From contig JAQTUX010000002.1 of assembly GCA_028707125.1 (NCBI GenBank), positions 248,001 to 312,000 on the forward strand: a DNA stretch of 64,000 nt, written 5' to 3'. This document shows positions 31,903 to 38,767 of this stretch, piece by piece. This DNA is from Candidatus Omnitrophota bacterium (lineage in GTDB: Bacteria > Omnitrophota > Gorgyraeia > Gygaellales > JAQTUX01). The notes beneath the pieces are model-generated. The model made no database searches, had not been told where the DNA came from, and saw only the letters and a program-made list of their open reading frames with translations. Numbering within the stretch: position 1 is the first letter of the stretch; each line of letters starts with the position of its first letter. Both the position numbers and the translations under genes were made by a program.

Positions 31903-33573
31903 TTATTTTCCCTGCAGCGCCGCATCCAGGTCCTGCTCCGCGGTTGAGATCGGCTTGATACCAAACTTTTCTACCAGTACCTTAAGCACATTCGGCGAAA
32001 CAAACGCCGGCAGCGAAGGGCCTAATCGTATGTTCTTGATGCCCAGGGCAAGAAGCGTGAGAAGAATGCACACCGCCTTCTGCTCATACCAAGATAAGAC
32101 CAGCGACAAGGGAAGCTCGTTAACTCCGCATTTGAACGCCCCTGCCAGGGCAAGCGCTATCTGGATGGCGGAATACGAATCATTGCACTGGCCGCAGTCA
32201 AGAAGCCGCGGTATGCCGCCGATGTCCCCGAACTCCAGCTTGTTAAACCTGTATTTACCGCAGGCAAGCGTAAGTATTACCGTGTCCCCGGGCGCCTTCT
32301 CGGCAAATTCAGTATAATAGTTCCTGCCTGACTTTGCCCCGTCGCAGCCGCCGATAAGGAAGAAACGCCTTATCTTGCCTGCCTTGACCGCATCTATCAC
32401 TTTATCGGCAACGCTAAGAACTGCGTTACGGGCAAATCCCACCAGTATCTCCTTATCTTCCCTGTCATCCTTAAAGCCGCCGGCCTCAAGCGCCTTGTCA
32501 ATGACCGCGCCGAAATCCTTTTTTCCGCCTTTGCCTTCTATATGCTTGACACCCGGCCAGGCAACCAGGCCCGTGGTAAATATCCTGTCCCTATAAGAAT
32601 CCCCGGGCCTCTGGATACAGTTGGTGGTCATAAGGATACTGCCGGGGAAATCATTAAACTCCCTTATCTGGTCCTGCCAGGCGCCTCCGTAGTTGCCCGC
32701 CAGATGCTTATATTTCTTCAATCCGGGATAGCCGTGCGCGGGCAGCATCTCTCCGTGGGTATATATGTTTATGCCTTTGCCCTCTGTTTGCTTCAACAAC
32801 TCCTCCAGATCAAGCAGGTCATGTCCTGAAACCAGGATCGCCGGCCCCTTCCTCACGCCCAGTGAGACCTTGGTGGGTTCGGGATGGCCGAAACGTTCAA
32901 CGTGCGCGCCGTCAAGCAACTCCAGGCACTTCAGGTTCACCCTGCCGAAATCCATGATCATGCCCAGTAGATCATCCGCTTTCAGGCCATCCCTCGTAAT
33001 AAAGGACAGCGCCTTATAGAAGAAAGAGATTATTTCCTCATCCTTCTTACCTAATATATAGACGTGGTCCGCGTAAGCAGCCATGCCTTTGAGGCCGTAA
33101 ACAAGGATCTCTTTTAAGCTTCTTATGTCTTCATCAAGCGAGGGGTCGGACATTATGCCTACTTCCTTACCCTGATCTATGAGCCCTTCCAGCGTATCAG
33201 CCGGCTCCCAATCGGTCTCCGCGGCAAGCTTACCCCTGAATTCCGCGCCGTGCTTATCTTTATAGGCCTTAAGAAACAGGCGCCTATTCTTCTCCTTCAG
33301 CTCGTACGCGCTCAATAAAAGCCCGCGTAATCTTTCCGGGTCAAAATCCACGTTGGTAACCGTGCTGAACAGGCCTTCAATTATAAAAATGTCGGTAGCC
33401 TCATCTCTTACGCCCAGCTCTCTGGCGGCATTCCCATAGACCGATATGCCTTTTAAAGCGTATATAAGCAGGTCCTGGAGCGCTGCCGTCTCCGGTTTCT
33501 TCCCGCATACGCCCGATACCGTACAACCCTTGCCGCCTGCCGCCTGTTCACACTGATAGCAGAACATACTCAT
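31903..33573 (-). CDS. hcp: Hybrid cluster protein (hydroxylamine / NO reductase), class I
   Basis: The 556-residue length and sequence are typical. The N-terminal cysteines C5, C8, C17 and C23 follow the spacing CxxC-x8-C-x5-C of class I proteins from anaerobes, which hold a [4Fe-4S] cluster. Hybrid-cluster ligands appear in ACGKYRFN, LDCGQCNDSYSA and further downstream. Hcp converts nitric oxide to N2O or hydroxylamine to ammonia and protects against nitrosative stress. It overlaps the HD gene by 4 bases and lies in the Rrf2-headed operon, a known context for NO-responsive regulation. Confidence 0.96.
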   Translation of the reverse strand: MSMFCYQCEQAAGGKGCTVSGVCGKKPETAALQDLLIYALKGISVYGNAARELGVRDEATDIFIIEGLFSTVTNVDFDPERLRGLLLSAYELKEKNRRLFLKAYKDKHGAEFRGKLAAETDWEPADTLEGLIDQGKEVGIMSDPSLDEDIRSLKEILVYGLKGMAAYADHVYILGKKDEEIISFFYKALSFITRDGLKADDLLGMIMDFGRVNLKCLELLDGAHVERFGHPEPTKVSLGVRKGPAILVSGHDLLDLEELLKQTEGKGINIYTHGEMLPAHGYPGLKKYKHLAGNYGGAWQDQIREFNDFPGSILMTTNCIQRPGDSYRDRIFTTGLVAWPGVKHIEGKGGKKDFGAVIDKALEAGGFKDDREDKEILVGFARNAVLSVADKVIDAVKAGKIRRFFLIGGCDGAKSGRNYYTEFAEKAPGDTVILTLACGKYRFNKLEFGDIGGIPRLLDCGQCNDSYSAIQIALALAGAFKCGVNELPLSLVLSWYEQKAVCILLTLLALGIKNIRLGPSLPAFVSPNVLKVLVEKFGIKPISTAEQDLDAALQGK

Positions 33574-34307
33574 CGCCTTCCTCCTTGTAGATATATTTCC
33601 TCAGCTAATTTTTTGCCTGTGGCCGTAAGAAATATCTTGTTGATCATCTCTCTCAGTTTATCACTATCCCCTGTCTTGACCTCATCCTTAAGGTTGACCA
33701 GCCAGTCGGCATCGTACAATACCCTGAAATTATCCGTGTTAACCTTTCCGGGTGAATGATGATTGGCTATTATGAGGCATATTTCATCTATGTCCTTTTT
33801 CTCCAGCCCCATACGCCTTAAGGTCTCCTTCGCGATCGCTGGGCCCTCCCTTTCCTGATAATGGCCTGCCGATGAGCCGTATTTTTGCTCTGCCGCCTCT
33901 ATCCCCACATCATGCAGCAACGCGGCAGGTATCACTATATGCCAGTCCGCCTGCTCCTTCCTTAGTATCTCCTCGGCATAGTCCATAACCTTGCGCGCGT
34001 GCCTTATCCTCTTCTTATCCTGCCCAAAATAATTCTCTAAGGCCTTTATTATTTTATCTTTAAGCATTATGGATTTGTTTTCCAGATACCTGGCATAAAG
34101 CTTATCCCCAACGCATTCCCTGGCATACTTGCACCAGTCAAGGCAGCCGGCTGTATCCCCCTGACGCATAACCTCCTTCTTGCAGGACGGGCAGATCGCC
34201 CTGGCCTCATCGCTCCATATCTCCATCTCCTGTTTGCAATAAGGGCAGTTTATAATTTCCGGCACCGGCTGTTTGAACCTGCCCGCGCCCGGGCATTCCA
34301 GCATCAT
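33570..34307 (-). CDS. HD-domain phosphohydrolase with N-terminal zinc ribbon
   Basis: The 245-residue protein starts with a two-knuckle zinc ribbon (CPYCKQEM near residue 21 and CPSCKKEV near 38) plus further cysteines in CLDWCKYARECVG. An HD domain follows: RIRHARKVMDYAE near 102, ALLHDVGIE near 128 and ANHHSPGK near 178, giving the H...HD...H/D metal ligands. The nucleotide or phosphate ester substrate is not known. It sits between the Fe-S protein and hcp with 4-base overlaps on both sides, an association seen with hcp in several anaerobes as far as I recall. Confidence 0.84.
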   Translation of the reverse strand: MMLECPGAGRFKQPVPEIINCPYCKQEMEIWSDEARAICPSCKKEVMRQGDTAGCLDWCKYARECVGDKLYARYLENKSIMLKDKIIKALENYFGQDKKRIRHARKVMDYAEEILRKEQADWHIVIPAALLHDVGIEAAEQKYGSSAGHYQEREGPAIAKETLRRMGLEKKDIDEICLIIANHHSPGKVNTDNFRVLYDADWLVNLKDEVKTGDSDKLREMINKIFLTATGKKLAEEIYLQGGRR

Positions 34308-35134
34308 TTTAATCTCTCTCCCTGAATGCTTATAATCGCTTCCTTAAAAGGCACCTTCTTCCCGGAATCGGAAATCACCGATTGGATAACGCTTACCAGC
34401 CCGAAACAACAGGGCACCTCCATATGGGCGTATGTTATGGATTTTATCTCGTTGTTTTGCAGGATCTGGGCAAATTTTTCCTTGTAGGACTCTACATCGT
34501 CTAATTTAGGGCAGCCCACCAGCACAACTTTGCCCTTCAACAATTCGTTATGAAAATCGGCGTAGGCAAACGGCACGCAATCCGCCGCTATCAGCAAGTC
34601 CGCTCCCCGCAGATACGGCGCGAAGGGAGGGACCAGGGTGATCTGTATCGGCCACTGCCTGAGCTGCGGCTCCATATGCCCGGCCGTGGCTGGCGAGGCG
34701 GTTTCATTCCGCTCTTTCCTGAAATCCATTAGTTTTGAGCCGGGGCAGCCGGAACGCGCGGCATGCGAGGGCTTACTTAAATCAGGCACCTTTATATTAT
34801 TCTTCTTAAGATAATCCACTGCCTGGTTAAAATATACCGTCTGATCATGCTCCTTAAGATGTAAAAGGTGCGCATTGATAACATTCCCGCCCTGTTTTGC
34901 CACATTTGCCATAACCTTGTATTCATCATATTCCTCTGCCTCCCTTTCCTCTATTGTTATCGCCCCTTGAGGGCAGTGGCCGATACAGGCACCCAGCCCA
35001 TCGCAGAACAGGTCGCTTATGAGGCGCGCCTTTCCGTCTATGATCTGCATCGCCCCCTCCGGGCAGTTGGGGACACACAGGCCGCAGCCGTTACATTTTC
35101 CTTCATCGATCTTTATGATCTTTCTCCTGGGCAT
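34304..35134 (-). CDS. Two-cluster ferredoxin-domain Fe-S protein
   Basis: The 276-residue protein starts with a ferredoxin domain: CNGCGLCVPNCP near residue 14 and CDGLGACIGHCP near 44, followed by a unique region of about 200 residues with GCPGSKLMDF, ADCVPFAYADFH, VLVGCPKLDDV and EVPCCFGL. The extra conserved-looking cysteines suggest more metal binding. This type of protein accompanies hcp in anaerobes and is a plausible electron donor to it (inference). It starts inside the end of the Rrf2 gene (32-base overlap) and ends with a 4-base overlap into the HD gene. Confidence 0.85.
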   Translation of the reverse strand: MPRRKIIKIDEGKCNGCGLCVPNCPEGAMQIIDGKARLISDLFCDGLGACIGHCPQGAITIEEREAEEYDEYKVMANVAKQGGNVINAHLLHLKEHDQTVYFNQAVDYLKKNNIKVPDLSKPSHAARSGCPGSKLMDFRKERNETASPATAGHMEPQLRQWPIQITLVPPFAPYLRGADLLIAADCVPFAYADFHNELLKGKVVLVGCPKLDDVESYKEKFAQILQNNEIKSITYAHMEVPCCFGLVSVIQSVISDSGKKVPFKEAIISIQGERLK

Positions 35135-35546
35135 CTCTACGCCCTCCTTCTTTTACCAAAGAAGCTATGGTTATGGATCTTAATTCAGATGCCACATACC
35201 TGCCGATAGCGTCGATTTTCTTTTTTAAAACACATTCTTTGGTATTAGGACAAATGTGCTTTTTCAGGGTGCATTCGTTTAACTTGAACGGGCCCTGGAA
35301 TATATTTATCAGGTCGGTAATAAATATCCTCTGAGGCCTGACCGCGAGCCTGAATCCGCCTGCCTGCCCCCTGATAGATATAAGCAGTCCCTCCCTATTC
35401 AGTATCTGAAGTATCTTCCTTAAAAAAGGCCGCGGTATCTTAAGGCGGCTGACAAGGTCGCTTGCAGGGATTAATGCCCCTTTCCTGCCCGCTATGAACA
35501 CAAGCGCCCTGACCGCGTAATCCGTATTCCTGGTGATCAGCTTCAC
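35103..35546 (-). CDS. Rrf2-family regulator with three cysteines (NsrR/IscR type)
   Basis: The 147-residue protein has an Rrf2 winged helix: NTDYAVRALVFIAG (7-20), IPRPFLRKILQILNREGLL with RGQAGGFRLA wing. C92, C99 and C105 lie in the region that binds an Fe-S cluster in IscR, NsrR and RsrR. The start codon is GTG at 35546 after AAGGAG. It heads the hcp operon and should sense NO, oxygen or cluster status. Its promoter lies within a long palindrome, so autoregulation is probable. The basic C-terminal tail overlaps the next gene. Confidence 0.9.
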   Translation of the reverse strand: MKLITRNTDYAVRALVFIAGRKGALIPASDLVSRLKIPRPFLRKILQILNREGLLISIRGQAGGFRLAVRPQRIFITDLINIFQGPFKLNECTLKKHICPNTKECVLKKKIDAIGRYVASELRSITIASLVKEGGRRDAQEKDHKDR

Positions 35547-35562
35547 TCCCTTCTCCTTTCAG

Positions 35563-35603
35563 TTCTTGATAAATGATACCATAATAGTATCATTTGTCAA
35601 GAA
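35563..35603 (-). promoter_or_regulatory. Promoter inside a 41-bp palindromic operator of the Rrf2/hcp operon
   Basis: Two 17-base arms flank a 7-base centre: TTCTTGATAAATGATAC at 35563-35579 and GTATCATTTGTCAAGAA at 35587-35603, complementary at 16 of 17 positions. On the minus strand TTGACA (35595-35600) and TATCAT (35573-35578) lie 16 bases apart within it, so a bound dimer would cover both promoter boxes. The leader to the GTG start is short and carries an AAGGAG site. Confidence 0.78.
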
Positions 35604-35648
35604 AAAAATAATTTTATTTAACCGGCAACGCCTGTCTGGGATCACGCG

Positions 35649-36692
35649 TCAACTATGTTTCTTCAAACGAATGCTGTTAAGCATCAACATGATCAGAAGC
35701 CAGGAAGCGCATACCTTGATATAGCGCGGCATAACCTCTCCCGCCCCACCCAGCGCGCTCTTCACATCAATCCCCGAGGCCAGATAGATCTGATTAAGCA
35801 ATAACCCCAATACTATTGAACAAACCGCGATAGACGCCAGATATATCGCTACGGACCTCATTCCCAGGAACCTGCCGGTGGTAATTATGCCGGCGATATT
35901 GGTTGCCGGTCCGGCTAAAAGGAATACCAGCGCCGCTCCCGGGCTCATGCCTTTTGCGATCAAGGCGGCGGCTATAGGGGTTGAGGCTGAAGCGCAGATA
36001 TAGAGAGGGATGCCTATTATCAACATTATGAACATCGCCTGCCAGTTATAACCGAGATACCCCTCAATTAATCTCTGCGGGACAAAATACGCTATGATGC
36101 CGGCCATTATTATGCCGAAGGCAAGCCATACCGCGATATCCGCCAGCAGGTCTACAAACGCGTAACGCATACCGTATTTAAATTTCTCGATTAAATTGTG
36201 GGTATGCGCCTCTTCCTCTTCGCAGAAAACGCAGGAACCCGGCCTGATTGATGAATGCGCCCCGTCTTTTCTGCCGAAGATATTCTCCGTGATGCCGGCG
36301 ATAATAGCCGTGATAAAGGCGGCCGCCGGCCGGAACACGGTCATTATGGGGTCCAGTAACGCGTAAGACAGGGCGATCGAGTCCACGCTTGATTCAGGCG
36401 TTGAGATCAAGAAAGAAAGCACCGCGCCTCTGGACGCGCCGTTCTTTCGTAAAGATACGGCTGTGGGGATCACGCCGCAAGAACATAAAGGCAGGGGAAT
36501 GCCGCAGACAGCCGAAAGCAGGACTGATTTTATCCCCCGGCCGCCCAGATGCCTGGCGATCTTGTCTTTATTTATGAACATCTGGATCACGCCGGAAATA
36601 AAAATACCGAAAAGAAGGTAGGGGGCGGCCTCTTCCATAGTATGCCAGATCTCCCCAATCAAGCTTTCTATAACGTAACCGATATCCGCCAT
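35649..36692 (-). CDS. Permease of the SO_0444/ArsP-like (DUF318) family
   Basis: The 347-residue integral membrane protein has about nine or ten helices in two repeats. IPLPLCSCGVIPTAVSLRKNGAS near residue 63 and IPLYICASASTPIAAALIAKGMSPGAALVF near 228 are the paired family motifs. A cytoplasmic loop with CVFCEEEEAHTH (about 152-163) looks metal-binding. The family exports metal or metalloid species; SO_0444 type has been linked to Cu/Zn efflux and ArsP to organoarsenicals. It follows the ZIP gene by 10 bases, so metal trafficking is the likely theme. Confidence 0.85.
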   Translation of the reverse strand: MADIGYVIESLIGEIWHTMEEAAPYLLFGIFISGVIQMFINKDKIARHLGGRGIKSVLLSAVCGIPLPLCSCGVIPTAVSLRKNGASRGAVLSFLISTPESSVDSIALSYALLDPIMTVFRPAAAFITAIIAGITENIFGRKDGAHSSIRPGSCVFCEEEEAHTHNLIEKFKYGMRYAFVDLLADIAVWLAFGIIMAGIIAYFVPQRLIEGYLGYNWQAMFIMLIIGIPLYICASASTPIAAALIAKGMSPGAALVFLLAGPATNIAGIITTGRFLGMRSVAIYLASIAVCSIVLGLLLNQIYLASGIDVKSALGGAGEVMPRYIKVCASWLLIMLMLNSIRLKKHS

Positions 36693-36702
36693 TCTTAATG
36701 TA

Positions 36703-37446
36703 TTAATGATTATGGAAAAAGAATTTCATTACCCACATAATAAGCAGCCCGAAGAGAAAAAACGCCACGGAAAGGTTCGCCCGCTTGAAAGGGCCGTGCT
36801 TACGCAGCTCGGGTATGAGGTCGCAGGTGGAGATATACAAAAATCCTCCGGCCGCGAACGGCAGTATGAATAGAGAGAACTGCCCTGCCTGACGGGAGAA
36901 ATAATAGCCGATCAACGCCCCAAGCACAGCCCCCAGGGCGCAGATAAAATTAAAAGCAAGCGCCTTGAAACGATGGAATCCGCCGTAAACCAGGACTCCG
37001 AAGTCGCCTATCTCCTGCGGTATCTCGTGAAAGATGACCGCGACCGTGGTAACGATGCCGAAATGGATCCCCGCGTTAAAGCTGGCGCCGATCATTATCC
37101 CGTCTATAAGATTGTGTATGCCGTCGCCGATGAGGTTAAGATAAGTAAAGATATGCACATCACATACGCCGTTGTGGCAATGGTGCCAGTAAAGGTATTT
37201 CTCCAGGACAAAAAACGCGGAAAACCCCAGAATACAGGAGCCAAAAACTAAAGGAACGCTGAGATGCTCAAATGCCTCCGGCAATAAATGAAACAACGCT
37301 CCCCCGATAAGCGCCCCTGCCGACAGGGCGATCAATAGGATGAGGGCCCTGTTCAGGATCTTCTCATTAAGCATCAGGCTGAATACGCCTACCAGAGAAA
37401 CCAGGCTTACCACTAAAGTAGCGCCTATCGCCCAAACCAGATTCAT
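36703..37446 (-). CDS. ZIP-family metal transporter
   Basis: The 247-residue protein has about seven or eight helices and the ZIP core motifs: GDGIHNLIDGIMIGASF in helix 4 (HN..D) and VIFHEIPQEIGDFGVL in helix 5 (HE..QE), which form the binuclear metal site for Zn, Fe or Mn uptake or, in some, release. A loop with WHHCHNGVCDVH between helices 3 and 4 is histidine-rich and may bind metal. A strong hairpin lies in its leader at 37465-37497. It is followed by the DUF318 permease. Confidence 0.9.
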   Translation of the reverse strand: MNLVWAIGATLVVSLVSLVGVFSLMLNEKILNRALILLIALSAGALIGGALFHLLPEAFEHLSVPLVFGSCILGFSAFFVLEKYLYWHHCHNGVCDVHIFTYLNLIGDGIHNLIDGIMIGASFNAGIHFGIVTTVAVIFHEIPQEIGDFGVLVYGGFHRFKALAFNFICALGAVLGALIGYYFSRQAGQFSLFILPFAAGGFLYISTCDLIPELRKHGPFKRANLSVAFFLFGLLIMWVMKFFFHNH

Positions 37447-37464
37447 TATACCGCCTTATTATAA

Positions 37465-37497
37465 ATCCCAGCCTCAACTGCCTTCTGAAGCTGGGAT
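37465..37497 (-). terminator. Hairpin before the ZIP gene: terminator or attenuator
   Basis: ATCCCAGC and GCTGGGAT form an 8-bp perfect outer stem, extended by about five more pairs (two G-U) to a six-base loop. On the minus strand it is followed by TTTATAAT, a poor T-run. It lies after the 56-residue gene and 19 bases before the ZIP start, so it may reduce or regulate read-through. Confidence 0.5.
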
Positions 37498-37533
37498 CTA
37501 TACATCTTGCTTAAAATCGGGACTACAACCTTC

Positions 37534-37704
37534 TTATTTCTTAAGGTCCTTTACCTTGTCTTTGCTGACCACCCTCCAACATTCATGGGGGCCGTTGGGT
37601 GATTTGGCAACGGCGAAACACCTGCCGCCCTTCTCTCTGATCTGATATTCGGTGGTCTTGAATTTATTTTTCGTCTTTACATCAAAGAATTCAATTTCCT
37701 GCAT
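37534..37704 (-). CDS. Conserved-looking 56-residue protein of unknown function
   Basis: The ATG at 37704 has a strong AAAGGAGGAAGAG site. The product reads MQEIEFFDVKTKNKFKTTEY and ends WRVVSKDKVKDLKK, with two cysteines and GGRCFAVAKSPNGPHECW in the middle, suggesting a small all-beta fold in which phrases like RCFAVAKSPNG and ECWRVVS pair as strands. It is soluble and basic. No family is recognised. It lies 25 bases after the SpeD homologue and before the ZIP leader. Confidence 0.7.
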   Translation of the reverse strand: MQEIEFFDVKTKNKFKTTEYQIREKGGRCFAVAKSPNGPHECWRVVSKDKVKDLKK

Positions 37705-37729
37705 CTCTTCCTCCTTTAAGTTGCCGGCG

Positions 37730-38164
37730 CTATTTGTAATAGTCCAATCCCCTCTTTATAAAACGTTCGTCCATCCGCCTGGGTTCAAAAAACCTTCTGA
37801 CGAACTGCCTTGCCTTTTGGATATCAAATTCCTTGCAGCAATAGATATCTATACTGATGAAGTTTTTGGGGCTCAGGGTATGAATTACTATTGAGCTTTC
37901 AATAAGCGGGACCCAGCCCGAAAGGCCGGCCTTATCGGGGAACCTTACCCCGTCGCTCCTGAATATGTCCGGCGGGGCCTGCTTTTCCATTCCTAAATAA
38001 CCTACGATCTCATCAAGGAACTGATAGCAGGTATGCAGGTCATCGCATACGCCGGGCTTGCAGTCATAAAGGTCAAGCAGCAGTTGATACCCGAAAACAG
38101 CCTTGATCTTTGGCTTCAGGTTTATCGCTGCTTCCTGCAGAGCTGCTGCGCTTTCTCTTGCCAT
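37730..38164 (-). CDS. SpeD family pyruvoyl decarboxylase (AdoMetDC homologue)
   Basis: The 144-residue protein matches class 1 bacterial SpeD. The processing serine is S90 in LIESSIVIHT (cleavage between E89 and S90), H95 sits five residues on and C110 twenty on, in IDIYCC, exactly the spacing of the Thermotoga maritima enzyme (S63, H68, C83). The self-cleaved pyruvoyl enzyme decarboxylates S-adenosylmethionine for spermidine synthesis. The residue after the serine, His in most AdoMetDCs (ESH), is Ser here, and no speE lies nearby, so a shifted substrate such as ornithine or arginine is possible. Confidence 0.82.
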   Translation of the reverse strand: MARESAAALQEAAINLKPKIKAVFGYQLLLDLYDCKPGVCDDLHTCYQFLDEIVGYLGMEKQAPPDIFRSDGVRFPDKAGLSGWVPLIESSIVIHTLSPKNFISIDIYCCKEFDIQKARQFVRRFFEPRRMDERFIKRGLDYYK

Positions 38165-38201
38165 GTTTTTTATAATAAGTCCCTTCCTCTATCTGTGGTA
38201 T

Positions 38202-38230
38202 ATAATAAAACTAAGAAATAAAATAGTCAA
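38202..38230 (-). promoter_or_regulatory. Predicted promoter of the SpeD-ZIP-permease genes
   Basis: TTGACT (38225-38230) and TATTAT (38202-38207) on the minus strand are separated by 17 bases, in the gap before the SpeD homologue. Both boxes are five-of-six matches to consensus. The leader to the ATG at 38164 is about 30 bases. Confidence 0.6.
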
Positions 38231-38236
38231 GAAAAA

Positions 38237-38608
38237 TTATTGGGGCGAACCCGCCGCCCCGGCTTCCTTACGCGACCAATCCGACAGGAGGCCGTCTTTG
38301 TCAAAATAAACATAGATCTTCCCGGTATTGAAAAACTCCAGCGGATACCTGTAAAGCAGCCTCAGGCCGCCTTCATGCCGGCCCTCCAGGACCGGCTCGC
38401 CGTAAATATTTATGAACCTCTCCCGCGGCATGCCTCTTGCGATCTTTCCGTTTTTGATGTCGGAGGCAAGCAGATCAAACTTGGCTTCCTGCCTGCCGAC
38501 CTGCCGTTGCATACTGCCCTGGCTTTCTCCCAGCGCCTTAAGCGTCATCAGCGGCCGGCCGCAGCCTGAGAGCATAATACAGAAACCAACATATAGAACT
38601 CTAATCAT
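38237..38608 (-). CDS. BamE/SmpA-like small lipoprotein
   Basis: The 123-residue protein has a lipoprotein signal with the lipobox LSGC (cysteine 16). The mature part contains KIARGMPRERFINIYGEPV, matching the GMxxxxVxxxxGxP opening of BamE/SmpA and related YjgF-unrelated lipoprotein domains, followed by YRYPLEFFNTGKIYVYFDKDGLL, the strand-rich end of that fold. It is expected to sit in the outer membrane and may assist barrel assembly or binding. The assignment to BamE proper is tentative; length and fold signature fit the superfamily. A degenerate palindrome lies upstream. Confidence 0.7.
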   Translation of the reverse strand: MIRVLYVGFCIMLSGCGRPLMTLKALGESQGSMQRQVGRQEAKFDLLASDIKNGKIARGMPRERFINIYGEPVLEGRHEGGLRLLYRYPLEFFNTGKIYVYFDKDGLLSDWSRKEAGAAGSPQ

Positions 38609-38618
38609 ATTGAATCTT

Positions 38619-38767
38619 AAACCCTAAACTCTAAATCCTAAACCCTAAATAAACCCAAAACCCAAAATTCCAAACCCAAAACGCTATTGCTTTGTAATTG
38701 CGTGTTTTGAGTTTTGTGTTTTGACATTTGAGTTTGTTTAGAGTTTAGTGTTTAGGGTTTAGTGTTT
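38619..38767. repeat. Long imperfect palindrome of degenerate TAAACCC-like microrepeats
   Basis: A left arm of about 65 bases made of variants of AAACCCTAAACTCTAAATCC and AACCCAAAAC pairs imperfectly with a right arm of TTTAGAGTTTAGTGTTTAGG variants around a loop near 38690-38700. The left arm has almost no G. The right arm reaches into the last codons of pgi. It separates pgi from the lipoprotein gene and may act as a terminator. Confidence 0.7.

Noticed and set aside
35604-35648. Terminator between the DUF318 permease and the Rrf2 operator
   Set aside because: A GGC-gtt-GCC stem of three pairs and a downstream T-run exist on the minus strand, but the stem is too short to call.
38619-38660. 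CCCTAAA repeats resembling telomere DNA
   Set aside because: The units drift and pair with a right arm 70 bases on; they lie inside a chromosome segment between genes. It is a palindrome, not a linear end.
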